Positions 26,422 through 34,997 are shown, counted from the first letter of the stretch. The stretch is DNA of 64,000 nt from Phyllobacterium zundukense (GCF_002764115.1 NZ_CP017942.1:124001-188000), one strand, 5' to 3'. Notes: generated by a model from the sequence alone, not told the origin. Made by a program: numbers and translations.

Positions 26422-27081
26422 TCAATGAACGACGAAGTAATCGCCCGGATGATTTGTGACCTCGTCGGCACTGACGCCAACGAGAGTGACGGAATCGCCA
26501 TGACCGAGGTCGACAACAACGTTATCGCCAACCTGCGTGACACGAGATGCCAAGTCATCGGCCGAGTGAATATCCTGGCCGTTGATACCGCTGGAGATTT
26601 GGAGGATGTCTTCACCAGGGGTAAAATCAAGCACGACGTCGTTGCCGCCGCCGCCATTGAACAAGAACACATCATTACCGGCGCCACCGACGAGAACGTC
26701 ATCACCTGCGCCGCCTGAAAGTAAGTCATTGCCGGCACCACCGAGAAGCACATCGCTTCCGGCATCGCCGAACAGGGTGTCAGACCCGGCGCCGCCCTGG
26801 AGAACATCTTCTCCAGCACCACCGAACAAGACATCATTTCCGTCGCCGCCGCTCAGGACGTCAGCTCCGTGTTCCCCGAAAAGAATGTCGGATCCATTGC
26901 CGCCGAAGAGGGCATCATCGCCCTTTCCACCGAACAACAGGTCGTTACCGTCATCCCCGAATATCGAGTCATCCCCTTTACCGCCCAAGACAACATCATC
27001 ACCGCCATGGGCGCGGATGAAATCGTCAAAACGCGAGCCAAACAAAACGTCGTCGTAGGCGCCGCCTTCTAGAGTGGCCAT
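26422..27081 (-). CDS. RTX-type calcium-binding secreted protein (ExpE1/WgeA-like)
   Basis: A 219-residue protein built almost wholly of about 15 tandem nonapeptides of the form GGxGxDxLx (residues about 6-140, for example GGKGDDSIF, GGAGNDLLS), which form a calcium-binding parallel beta-roll. The C-terminal 70 residues (VFLFNGGGGNDVVLDFTPGEDIL to the end) look like a type I secretion signal region; there is no N-terminal signal. The ATG at 27081 is chosen because AAGGAGAAGCAG precedes it. A longer frame begins at 27180. A type I secretion ABC/HlyD pair lies next to it. In Sinorhizobium, ExpE1/WgeA is a small secreted RTX protein of the galactoglucan locus; the same role is inferred. Confidence 0.88.
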   Translation of the reverse strand: MATLEGGAYDDVLFGSRFDDFIRAHGGDDVVLGGKGDDSIFGDDGNDLLFGGKGDDALFGGNGSDILFGEHGADVLSGGDGNDVLFGGAGEDVLQGGAGSDTLFGDAGSDVLLGGAGNDLLSGGAGDDVLVGGAGNDVFLFNGGGGNDVVLDFTPGEDILQISSGINGQDIHSADDLASRVTQVGDNVVVDLGHGDSVTLVGVSADEVTNHPGDYFVVH

Positions 27082-27250
27082 CTGCTTCTCCTTCTGTCCT
27101 GCTTTGAGCTTATCGATTGCCGAAATCGTTCCGACGATCGATGCTTTGACGATTGTGCGTTGCAACAAATCGAAATGCAACCCAACCTAAGAATATAAAT
27201 GTGTCATTCCATAGTAACAAATTATTACAATGATGTATTACACGCAAATA

Positions 27251-27287
27251 GTACTCAAGATATAATTTGCCATTAGAATAACAGTAA
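27251..27287 (-). promoter_or_regulatory. predicted promoter of the RTX gene
   Basis: On the minus strand a -35-like TTACTG (27282-27287) and a -10-like TATATC (27259-27264) are 17 bases apart. The 20 bases at 27251-27270 match those of the 14861 operon promoter at 16 positions. The whole 27082-27372 gap is strongly A/T-rich. Confidence 0.5.
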
Positions 27288-27316
27288 TTCATTTATACAA
27301 CTTCATTGCATGTAAT

Positions 27317-27337
27317 TTATTTCAAAATTTGAAATAC
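27317..27337. promoter_or_regulatory. MarR-type operator, copy B
   Basis: TTATTTCAA-AAT-TTGAAATAC contains a 19-bp perfect palindrome (TATTTCAAA-A-TTTGAAATA). It is the second of three related dyads in the locus and lies about 30 bases upstream of the predicted -35. Confidence 0.7.
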
Positions 27338-27372
27338 CAGCTGAATACAGGCATTTTAGCAAGGTTTTCCCG

Positions 27373-28791
27373 TTAATCTTCTCTAAACGCACGATTGAAG
27401 CTGTCGGAAATAGGCGATATGATATATTCAATCGCTTTGCGTGCCTTGTGTACGATTAACACTTCCGCTGGCATGCCGGGATAAAGTTTGACCGACGGGT
27501 TGGCGGCAAGCGACTTAGGTGCGATTTCTGCCCGAGCAACGAAATAAGGCGTATCGTTCTTTTCGTCGATGACCTGATCCGCCGCGATGTAGATGACCTT
27601 GCCGTCGAGCGGCGTCAGAGAACGTTGATTATAGGCAGTGAGACGGACCTGTGCCGGGGAGCCCACAACCACACTGTCAACGTCGCGTGGACTGATTTTC
27701 ATTTCAACGACCATGGGCTCATTCTCTGGTACAATATCAAGGATTGGCTCGCCGGCAGCAACAACGCCACCAGGTGTACGTAGCCGTATATTGGCGACTA
27801 TGCCGGCTTGCGGCGATCGTATTTCGACGCGACGCATCACATCCTTGGCGGCCACGATTCGCTCTTCCGCATCCGCTAATTCAACCTGACTTGTGGTGAT
27901 CTCTCCCGCAATCTCCGATTGCAGATCGCTTTCAATACCGGTCAATGCAAACTCGGCGCCAGCCTTTGCCTGTTCGGCCTTTGCCTTGTCGCCCGCATAC
28001 TCGCCGCGGTCACCAGCGAGTTCGCTGAGCCTCGTGTCGAGCTCGGTCAGCTTGGACTTTTGAGCAAACCCCTTTTTGACAAGCCCCGCAATCGCGTTCC
28101 GCTGCTCAGTAATCAATTCGATCTGCCGATCAGTTGCCGCGATTTGCGCCTCCGACGACTTTGCCTGCTCGGTATATTGCTCAATCGTTTTTTGCTGGAT
28201 ATCGATACGGCTCAGCTTCTGGGTGTAGCGCTTCTGGAAAAATATCTGTTCCGCCTTGATGGCACCCTCGGCGGAGATATCGCCTACCTCGCCAAAGTTA
28301 TCCGGGAACCTGATTTTCTTTTCGCCTGCCTGTTCCGCACGCAGACGCGCCAGTTTGGCGATCAAGCCGACCCGGCGACTCTGCAGGGATTGCAGATCAG
28401 AACGTGCCCTTGTGTTATCAAGCCTAATCAAGGGCTGGCCTACCGTCACTTCATCGCCCTCCTGCACCAGGAGACGATCAAGGATACCACCCTCAAAATG
28501 GCTGACTGTCTTGCGCTTCGAATCGACGATCACGGTGCCGAGCGCGACCGCGGCGCTACCCAACTCCGCCGAATAGGCCCAGCCGAAAAATCCACCGAAT
28601 GCCAGCACGATGGTCATTACCCCGGCAATGATGAGTTTGCGCAACGGAGAACGCTCGTCCTCCCGTTCGAGATCGATGGCCCATTCCGGCCGCACGCTTC
28701 CGAATTTGGTCGGCAAGTTTTCGCCCATCGACGTTGCGCGTGGCGCCAAAAGCTGTGTAACACGCTTTGGCAAATTGGTTTTGCCGGTCAT
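27373..28791 (-). CDS. HlyD-family type I secretion membrane fusion protein (ExpD2/WgdB-like)
   Basis: A 472-residue periplasmic adaptor. A single membrane helix lies at about residues 50-75 (KLIIAGVMTIVLAFGGFFGWAY), followed by a lipoyl-type half (GGILDRLLVQEGDEVTVGQPLIRLD), a long coiled-coil (about 135-300), and the second lipoyl half (VEIRSPQAGIVANIRLRTPGG). It connects the inner-membrane ABC exporter to a TolC-type channel, which is not encoded here. Its ATG overlaps the ABC gene stop by four bases. The likely cargo is the adjacent RTX protein. Confidence 0.93.
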   Translation of the reverse strand: MTGKTNLPKRVTQLLAPRATSMGENLPTKFGSVRPEWAIDLEREDERSPLRKLIIAGVMTIVLAFGGFFGWAYSAELGSAAVALGTVIVDSKRKTVSHFEGGILDRLLVQEGDEVTVGQPLIRLDNTRARSDLQSLQSRRVGLIAKLARLRAEQAGEKKIRFPDNFGEVGDISAEGAIKAEQIFFQKRYTQKLSRIDIQQKTIEQYTEQAKSSEAQIAATDRQIELITEQRNAIAGLVKKGFAQKSKLTELDTRLSELAGDRGEYAGDKAKAEQAKAGAEFALTGIESDLQSEIAGEITTSQVELADAEERIVAAKDVMRRVEIRSPQAGIVANIRLRTPGGVVAAGEPILDIVPENEPMVVEMKISPRDVDSVVVGSPAQVRLTAYNQRSLTPLDGKVIYIAADQVIDEKNDTPYFVARAEIAPKSLAANPSVKLYPGMPAEVLIVHKARKAIEYIISPISDSFNRAFRED

Positions 28792-30557
28792 GATCCTGCT
28801 GCTCCCATTTTCGGGCCAGTTGGGGTAATGGACGCGACCACATCAGTGCGCGGACCAAACTGGGTAATGCGACCGTTTTCGAGCACAAGTAGCTTGTCGG
28901 CCACCTGCATGATGGTCGGACGATGTGCGATCATCACAACAATGGCCCCATCATCGCGAGCCTGTTCGATGGCACGCATCAACGCTCTTTCCCCAACCGC
29001 ATCAAGATTGGCGTTCGGCTCGTCGAGCACGATGAGACGTGGGCGATTGTAAAGGCATCGTGCAAGACCAATCCGCTGACGTTGACCACCCGAAAGTGTC
29101 AGGCGCCCATCGCCCACCGGCGTGTCGTAACCGAGCGGCAGGCGCCCGATCATTTCATGAACATCGGCAAGGCGGGCCGCTTCGAGAACACGGTGGGGAT
29201 CGCCTTCACCCATCCGGGCAATGTTGTCCTTGATGGTCCCTTCAAGAAGTGCCACCGACTGCGGCAGGTACCCGGCAATCTCTCCGAATGAACTCCGTTC
29301 CCAGAGATAGACATTGTTCCCATCGAGAAAGACGCCACCGGAAGTGGGCTTGACGATTCCGATCATCAAGCGCGCCAGTGTCGACTTGCCGGCAGCTGAC
29401 GGGCCGACAATACCAAGCACTTCGCCTGGCGACAAAGTGAAGGAAATACCCTTGATGATCGGCATCTCGACGCCTGGGGCAGCATAGACGAGCCGATCAA
29501 TAATCAAGTCACCATGGGGTCTGGGTGTCGGCATGGTCTGCCGTACGGCAAGGTTCTGCGCGAGAAGCGCCTGAATTCGCTGCCAGTTGCCAACCGCCAG
29601 CACCCATTGGCGCCACGTCTCGACTATGTGGTCGAAAGGCATCAACAGCCGACCGATGATGATACTTGTCGCAATCATCGCGCCTGGGGTGATTTCCTGT
29701 TCCATGGCCAGCAGCGTTCCAGCGCCCAGCGTAGCGATCTGCACCATGAAGCGCAGTGTACGGGCAATGCTTGTCATGGCGCGACTGCGATTGCCACCAA
29801 GATCGAGCAAATCCAGCGCATTCAACTGCAATCCACGCCAGCGTCTCGCCAGCGCTGGCAACATGCCCATTGCCTCGATCGCCTCGGCATGGCGCAAGGT
29901 TGCGCCAATTTTGGAAATGGCCTCGACATTTGCCTGATTTGCATCTTTGAGCAGGCTGCGGGTCATTAGGTCGGTAATCACGCCGCAGCAAACAAGGATG
30001 ATCACCGCGACAACGCCGATAATTCCAAGGACCGGGTGCATAAGGAAAAGCACCCCAAGAAAAATTGGCGACCACGCGGCGTCGAGTGGTGCGCTCACGG
30101 CCGAGGACGTCAGAAAGGTGCGCAGTTCTGAAAGATCTCGCAGCGATTGCGTTGCCTTTGGAAGGCCCTGATCGACAGATGCCTGAACTGCAGCAGTCAG
30201 AACCGGGAGATTGAGGCGGCGTACGAGCGCGCTGCCCATGGCCTGAAACGACAAGGCACGAATAAATTCAAGAATACCAAAAACGATCAAGGCGCCGACA
30301 GCCAGCATCGTCAGCATGAGCAGCGTATCCGTGCTGCGGCTGTTCAGCACTCTGTCATGGACCTGCAACATATACAGAGGTACCGTAAGTTGCAGGAGGG
30401 CGATACACGCGCTCAGCAATACGGCATAGAGCAGGCCCGCCAAAAACACGCGGCGTGCCCGAAAAATCAGCGTTTGAGGGGTCGGTACAGTGGGCGTCAT
30501 CGCTTTTTTTCCAACATTGCTCTTGCCATTTGCATTGATTTGACGAGTATCAGTCAT
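28788..30557 (-). CDS. type I secretion ABC transporter (PrtD family; ExpD1/WgdA-like)
   Basis: A 589-residue inner-membrane exporter with a six-helix membrane domain (about 30-320) and an ATPase domain (about 345-580). Walker A is GPSAAGKST, the signature LSGGQRQRIGLAR, Walker B LIVLDEPNANLD and the switch region MIAHRPTIM. There is no C39 peptidase domain at the N-terminus, so it belongs to the PrtD/RTX-exporter group. AAGG lies a few bases before the ATG. It is divergent from the MarR gene, and the shared intergenic region carries operator copy C. It should export the RTX protein at 26422-27081. Confidence 0.93.
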   Translation of the reverse strand: MTDTRQINANGKSNVGKKAMTPTVPTPQTLIFRARRVFLAGLLYAVLLSACIALLQLTVPLYMLQVHDRVLNSRSTDTLLMLTMLAVGALIVFGILEFIRALSFQAMGSALVRRLNLPVLTAAVQASVDQGLPKATQSLRDLSELRTFLTSSAVSAPLDAAWSPIFLGVLFLMHPVLGIIGVVAVIILVCCGVITDLMTRSLLKDANQANVEAISKIGATLRHAEAIEAMGMLPALARRWRGLQLNALDLLDLGGNRSRAMTSIARTLRFMVQIATLGAGTLLAMEQEITPGAMIATSIIIGRLLMPFDHIVETWRQWVLAVGNWQRIQALLAQNLAVRQTMPTPRPHGDLIIDRLVYAAPGVEMPIIKGISFTLSPGEVLGIVGPSAAGKSTLARLMIGIVKPTSGGVFLDGNNVYLWERSSFGEIAGYLPQSVALLEGTIKDNIARMGEGDPHRVLEAARLADVHEMIGRLPLGYDTPVGDGRLTLSGGQRQRIGLARCLYNRPRLIVLDEPNANLDAVGERALMRAIEQARDDGAIVVMIAHRPTIMQVADKLLVLENGRITQFGPRTDVVASITPTGPKMGAAGS

Positions 30558-30712
30558 GTGTTATCTGCCTTGGAAATGACACAGCTGCCGGTTAGCCATA
30601 CGACCTTGGTCTAAGGCCAGAGACTAGTAAAGTATTACCGTGCAGAATGTGACAGAAAAAAGTTCATTTGGTGGGGAAATATGCAAGGGAGGGGTGAAAA
30701 TATACTCGCAAC

Positions 30713-30733
30713 TTACTTCAATTTTTGAAGTAA
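30713..30733. promoter_or_regulatory. MarR-type operator, copy C
   Basis: TTACTTCAA-TTT-TTGAAGTAA has perfect 9-bp arms and is the best of the three dyads. It lies 20 bases before the preferred start of the MarR gene and in the region shared with the divergent secretion operon, so autoregulation and control of both directions are possible. Confidence 0.75.
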
Positions 30734-30753
30734 ATTTGACCATGGAGACAAAG

Positions 30754-31326
30754 ATGATACAAAAACTTCTACGCGAAGGAGTGGAAGTCGAAACATCTAT
30801 TGACGGCTACGACGCCGCCGATTTCCCTGAAATTACCGCAGAAAAACAGGGACATAGACACCCAGTTCATACTGTTGTTGTAACACATTTCGAACTGGCA
30901 AGAATGATAGAAAGAGTGAATCGTCGCTTCGCTAGTTTGTTGAGAACAGAAATGACGAAGCTGGGAATTGAAGATGTTGGCCCAGCCCAGGCGATGGTTT
31001 TGATGGCCATCGGCGATGTCGAACTTTCCGTCGGGGAACTGCTGGACCGGGGTCATTACGTCGGTTCAAACATTTCCTATTATCTAAAACAGCTTGCCGA
31101 TGGGGGATACATCGACAGGGTCGCATCCCAACGGGACAAGCGGTCTGCCCGAATTCGGTTGACGGAAAAAGGAGAGCAGCTTTGTGCTAATTTGCGCAAC
31201 GCGGGGGGGGCATACAACCGCGTGCTCGCCAGGGATGCCGATGATCTCCGTAATCTTGAGATCGCGTTCCAGACCTTGCACAGACTTGAACTGGTTTGGG
31301 GCAATGCCGCACGATACGGCATCTGA
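30754..31326 (+). CDS. MarR-family transcriptional regulator (ExpG/WggR-like)
   Basis: A winged-helix regulator of about 190 residues. The core VTHFELARMIERVNRRFASLL, then LSVGELLDRGHYVGSNISYYLKQLADGGYIDR (recognition helix) and the wing SQRDKRSARIRLTEKG are typical of MarR. The ATG at 30754 is chosen because GGAG lies six bases upstream; ATG 30742 is an alternative. The frame is open back to 30640, but that would place the dyad at 30713-30733 inside the gene. By position and family it matches ExpG/WggR, the MarR-type activator of the galactoglucan genes in Sinorhizobium meliloti. It is the likely binder of the three dyads in this locus. Confidence 0.85.
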   Translation: MIQKLLREGVEVETSIDGYDAADFPEITAEKQGHRHPVHTVVVTHFELARMIERVNRRFASLLRTEMTKLGIEDVGPAQAMVLMAIGDVELSVGELLDRGHYVGSNISYYLKQLADGGYIDRVASQRDKRSARIRLTEKGEQLCANLRNAGGAYNRVLARDADDLRNLEIAFQTLHRLELVWGNAARYGI

Positions 31327-31370
31327 TCCCCGTTTGGCCTGTGCTTTAATGTTTGGAAGGGACTGACGTC

Positions 31371-32591
31371 ATGCATGTGGCTTTCGTTCACAGGCGTGGC
31401 TTCGGTCAATTCGCGGCCCTGGCCGAACATCTCGCTACAAACGGGCATGATGTAAGCCTTATCTGTGAAACCGTGGACCGCCGCCTCCCATCGGTCCGCG
31501 TCATCAGACACAGAGTGGAGCCGGGTCCTCGCGCCGATGAGCAGATGGCCAGGCACATGGGTATTCCTGATCATCATGTCCGTATTGGCCATCGGGTCGC
31601 AGAAACATTCGATTCGATGGCACGTCACGGCGAGCGGCCAGACATTGTGATCGGTCATATAGGCTGGGGAAGCATGATGTTCGTCAAGGACGTCCTGCCG
31701 GCGGTCCCAGCCATTGGCTATTGTGAATTTTTCTATAGGGCGGAGGGTGCGGATGTCGGATTTGCCCCCGACGACAATCCGGATGCTGAAACCCGCAAAC
31801 GATTGAGGTTGCGCAATATAGCGCAGCTTCTCTCTTTGGACGCCATCGATGGCGGCGTCAGCCCCACCCATTGGCAGAAAAGCCTATACCCTGCGGCAGC
31901 CCAAAGCCGGATTGCCGTTTGCCATGAAGGGGTTGACACGCAGAGCTTTCGTCCTGACCTGAACGCCTCGTTGAAACTACCGGACGGGCGTGTTCTGAAA
32001 GCGGGCGATCCACCGATCATCACATTCGTCGCCCGGGATCTCGAACCCTATCGCGGCTTTCCGCAGGCACTTGAGGCAGCAGCAAAAGTCATACGCAAAA
32101 ATGCGGATGCGCTTTTTGTTTTTGTTGGGGGCGATGGTGTCAGCTATGGCACGCCGCCGCCCAGCGGAGGGTCCTGGAAGGACGCACTGCTTGCCGGGCA
32201 CGACATTCCCGCGGACAGGATTCTCTTTCCTGGGGCAATCTCGCATGATCTTCTGCGGAAACTCTACCAGATATCGACCGCTCATATATATCTCACTTAT
32301 CCGTTCGTCCTTTCATGGTCGGTGATCGAGGCAATGGCGTGTGGCGCTCTTATCATCGGATCCGAGACACCGCCAGTCCAAGAAGTCATCCGATCTGGTC
32401 AAAACGGCCTTCTGGTTCCCTTCTACGATACCGACGCACTCGCCAACACGATTCTGCGCGTTCTTCATCAACCCAATGACTTTATGCCAATGCGTGTAGC
32501 CGCACGGAAGACGATCGAGAGACGTTTCCGATTAATAGACTGCCTTTCACGGCAGAAGTCCCTGATCAACTCGGTGCTGAGAGCTGCATAG
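31371..32591 (+). CDS. GT4-family glycosyltransferase
   Basis: A 406-residue GT-B glycosyltransferase. Blocks include HVAFVHRRGFGQFAALAEHLATNGHDV at the N-terminus, DIVIGHIGWGSMMFVKDVLP, VCHEGVDTQSFRPD, ITFVARDLEPYRGFPQALEAA and the donor site SWSVIEAMACGALIIGSETPPVQEVI. Related proteins are often found in polysaccharide loci of rhizobia. It follows the MarR gene on the same strand after 44 bases and may be co-transcribed with it. The ATG at 31371 is preferred over a TTG at 31353, which only adds MEGTDV. It is the only sugar-transfer gene of the locus on the plus strand. Confidence 0.88.
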   Translation: MHVAFVHRRGFGQFAALAEHLATNGHDVSLICETVDRRLPSVRVIRHRVEPGPRADEQMARHMGIPDHHVRIGHRVAETFDSMARHGERPDIVIGHIGWGSMMFVKDVLPAVPAIGYCEFFYRAEGADVGFAPDDNPDAETRKRLRLRNIAQLLSLDAIDGGVSPTHWQKSLYPAAAQSRIAVCHEGVDTQSFRPDLNASLKLPDGRVLKAGDPPIITFVARDLEPYRGFPQALEAAAKVIRKNADALFVFVGGDGVSYGTPPPSGGSWKDALLAGHDIPADRILFPGAISHDLLRKLYQISTAHIYLTYPFVLSWSVIEAMACGALIIGSETPPVQEVIRSGQNGLLVPFYDTDALANTILRVLHQPNDFMPMRVAARKTIERRFRLIDCLSRQKSLINSVLRAA

Positions 32592-33023
32592 ACGGCGGAT
32601 TTTCCGGCTATCGATTCCTGCTTTGTCGGTTGACGGCTGCGTTCCTTTCCTGAATTTCTCTCAGGCTGGTCTCGATTGCATTTGCCGTTCCAAATTGCCC
32701 CTAGCCAGATCCCGATATTCCCCTGCTCGACGACAGCTTGCAGCCCAGTTGACCGGGTCGCAGCCATTTCTCAAATCGCGCGAATGCGCCCGTTTTGCGG
32801 GTATTTAGTTGTGCTATTTCTGTCAATCAGACTTTATATACAACATCTGTTAAATGCGCCATCGCCAGACATTTTACTTGTATTTACAATATCTTATGCC
32901 GCGGGATCATATCCTTGACGGATTTGGAGAATAGAAAATTTCAACGGTGCCCGGTGGCTGAAACCTTTGTCAAACAAGCGGAACGTGATACCCGTTCGCA
33001 AACAGCAGCGCGAGCGTGAAACC
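32592..33023. other. intergenic region without a supported gene
   Basis: The 432 bases between the GT4 and cyclase genes hold no frame with recognisable protein features. The section 32800-32930 is A/T-rich and probably contains the cyclase promoter. No strong hairpin or dyad was seen. Confidence 0.5.
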
Positions 33024-34247
33024 ATGAAAGATGCCGATATCGTTGAAATCGAGGCATGGCTCGATACACAGGGTCTTTGCGGTGCGTCAGAGACGGATCT
33101 GATCAATGGTTTCTGTGCACGATGCGTCGGCGCCGGCATCAGGCTTGAACGCGCCAACGCGTTTGTGGACACCCTTCATCCGATCTACGAGGGAAGAGTA
33201 TTTCTTTGGCGAAGGGAAGGTGAGCTCGAAAAGCCAATCATTGAATACGGTTCATCGCAATGGGGCGAGAGCGCTGAAAACTGGCAGAATTCAACCTTCT
33301 TCCATCTCTTGCAGATTGGTGAGGACGAAATGCATCAGCGTATCGGGATGATGGAGATGCCAACTTTTCGACATCTCGTCACGCTGAAAGACGAGGGATG
33401 TACCGATTATCTGGCACTGATCAATCGTTTCTCAAGTGAAGGCAGCATCGGCGAGATGGATTGTTTCTATTCGTCATGGGCAACGGATGACCCGCACGGT
33501 TTCAGCGAGACCGATATTGCAACATTGAGACGGCTGGTGCGCGGATTAGGCTTGGCCATTAAGTGTGCCTCTCTGACACGTATCGTCAAAACATTGGCCG
33601 ATGTCTATCTCGGCCGCGATGCAGCAAAGCGTGTACTTGCTGGGCGTATCAATCGAGGTGCCGCGGAGCGTATCGAAGCCGTACTTTGGTACTCTGATTT
33701 GAGAGATTACACGCGCATTTCAGACGCTGCATCACCCGACGCGATCATTCCGATGCTGAACGACTACGCCGAAGCCGTCATTTCCTCGATTCAGGAGGCT
33801 GGTGGCGATGTCCTGAAACTTATCGGCGATGGAACGCTGGCGATTTTCACCGACGGCGATTCCGCCACTGCATGCACTGCAGCGCTGAAAGCTCAGAAGC
33901 TTTTGCGCAAGCGGCTGGTTGTTCTGAATCAGACAAGGGAAGCCGCCGGCCAGCCGGCAACGAATGTCTATCTCGGCGTGCACATAGGCGAGGTCTTCTA
34001 CGGCAATATCGGTAGCGACACCCGTTTGGACTTTACTGTCGTTGGACCTGCGGTCAATGAAGTCAGCCGGATCGCATCCATGTGCCGGTCCGTCGATCAG
34101 GACATTCTCATCTCGGAAAGTTTTGCAGCGGCACTGCCAACTGAACTGCGCTCCAAACTCGTGTGTGTCGGCCGGTTCGCGTTGCGAGGGGTGGGACGGG
34201 CGCAGGAGCTATTCACAATTGACCCGGCCATAATCAGAAGCATCTGA
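33024..34247 (+). CDS. class III adenylate/guanylate cyclase, soluble
   Basis: A 407-residue protein ending in a class III cyclase catalytic domain (about 220-395). Visible are WYSDLRDYTRISD with the first metal Asp, GGDVLKLIGDGTLAIF with the second metal site, and VGPAVNEVSRIASMC, which replaces the usual GxxVNxAARL. The N-terminal 200 residues form an unrecognised sensor-like domain (CARCVGAGIRLERANAFVDTLHPIYEGR), a layout common in rhizobial cyclases that often carry small regulatory modules. No membrane segment is seen. The ATG at 33024 is preferred over a TTG at 32967. It would produce cAMP; a link to exopolysaccharide control is only positional. Confidence 0.85.
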   Translation: MKDADIVEIEAWLDTQGLCGASETDLINGFCARCVGAGIRLERANAFVDTLHPIYEGRVFLWRREGELEKPIIEYGSSQWGESAENWQNSTFFHLLQIGEDEMHQRIGMMEMPTFRHLVTLKDEGCTDYLALINRFSSEGSIGEMDCFYSSWATDDPHGFSETDIATLRRLVRGLGLAIKCASLTRIVKTLADVYLGRDAAKRVLAGRINRGAAERIEAVLWYSDLRDYTRISDAASPDAIIPMLNDYAEAVISSIQEAGGDVLKLIGDGTLAIFTDGDSATACTAALKAQKLLRKRLVVLNQTREAAGQPATNVYLGVHIGEVFYGNIGSDTRLDFTVVGPAVNEVSRIASMCRSVDQDILISESFAAALPTELRSKLVCVGRFALRGVGRAQELFTIDPAIIRSI

Positions 34248-34964
34248 AACCCGCAGCTGAAAGTACCAACTGTGACTTACCGCTACAAAGTCGCACTTCG
34301 AAATAGAACCCACCCGCAGAAACACGGTAAAGCGGCTCACTCGCTCGACCAGTGAGGTGACGTTGGCTTCACCGAACTTCTTCTTGAACTGCATCAGATC
34401 GCACTCCCAATGCCCAAACTGCTGGCGCTGCCGCACAATGTCCGGCCGATGCAAAATGCTCAGATGCGGACTGAAACGGCGGCCATGGCGACGCCGGGCA
34501 TGCCGCGGCCGGCGGCGCGCTCGGCGTTCCGGCAGGTGATGCCACAGCTTGATCGCCTGGCCATCCTTCGAATAGGCAAACCGGTAGATTGTCTCGTGAC
34601 AGACCGTCATGCCATGCCGTCCGCCTTCCAGCTTCAGACGGCCGGCGACTTGCTCGGGCGACCAGCCATGGCGAATCCGCTCGATAATCGCCTCGCGCAG
34701 TTGCGGCAGCCGAACCAGCTTGCGTCGATTGCCCCGCCGATCCTTGGACTTCGTATCGGCGATCGGACCGTAATAACCAGCCAGTTCAAGCATCTCGGGA
34801 TCATCGAAACGATTGCGCTTCAGTTCGCGAAAAATCGTTGAGCGATGCCGTCCGAGTTTCTCGGCAATAACGTCGACGCTGATCTTCGCAGCGTGCCAGC
34901 GTTCGATCTTGCGGCGTTCGTCGAGCGTGATTTGGGAGTAGGTGCGCCGAAACGGTTGATCCAT
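34209..34964 (-). pseudogene. IS30-family transposase, 3'-truncated
   Basis: The frame starts at ATG 34964 (MDQPFRRTYSQITLDERR) and keeps the IS30 N-terminal helix-turn-helix (DVIAEKLGRHRSTIFRELKRN), the WSPEQVAGRL block and the first catalytic Asp in FGHWECDL. It loses homology right after VERVSRFTVFLR near 34316, where it runs into a repeat copy and then the 3' end of the cyclase gene. The second Asp and the Glu of the DDE triad are missing, so it cannot be active. Intact relatives are roughly 100 residues longer. Confidence 0.85.
34281..34315 (+). repeat. 35-bp direct repeat, left copy (IS30 terminal sequence)
   Basis: It begins CGCTACAAAGTCGCACTTCG and matches 34998-35032 at 34 of 35 positions in the same orientation. 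An intact IS30 element would have inverted ends; the direct orientation shows that the original 3' end of the element is gone. Confidence 0.8.
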
Positions 34965-34997
34965 GGCGATTCCTTTGTTGCGATAAGCCATTGTTAT

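Noticed and set aside
26582-27058. A Pro/Ser-rich plus-strand frame opposite the RTX repeats
   Set aside because: Its regular PxxPP pattern is simply the complement of the GGxGxD repeats.
26422-27081. RTX nonapeptide coding repeats considered as a CRISPR or DNA satellite
   Set aside because: The 27-base periodicity follows the protein repeat and varies at codon level; no conserved repeat with unique spacers exists here or elsewhere in the window.
32468-32767. A minus-strand 99-codon frame in the gap before the soluble cyclase
   Set aside because: It overlaps the GT4 gene end, has no ribosome site and no recognisable sequence features.
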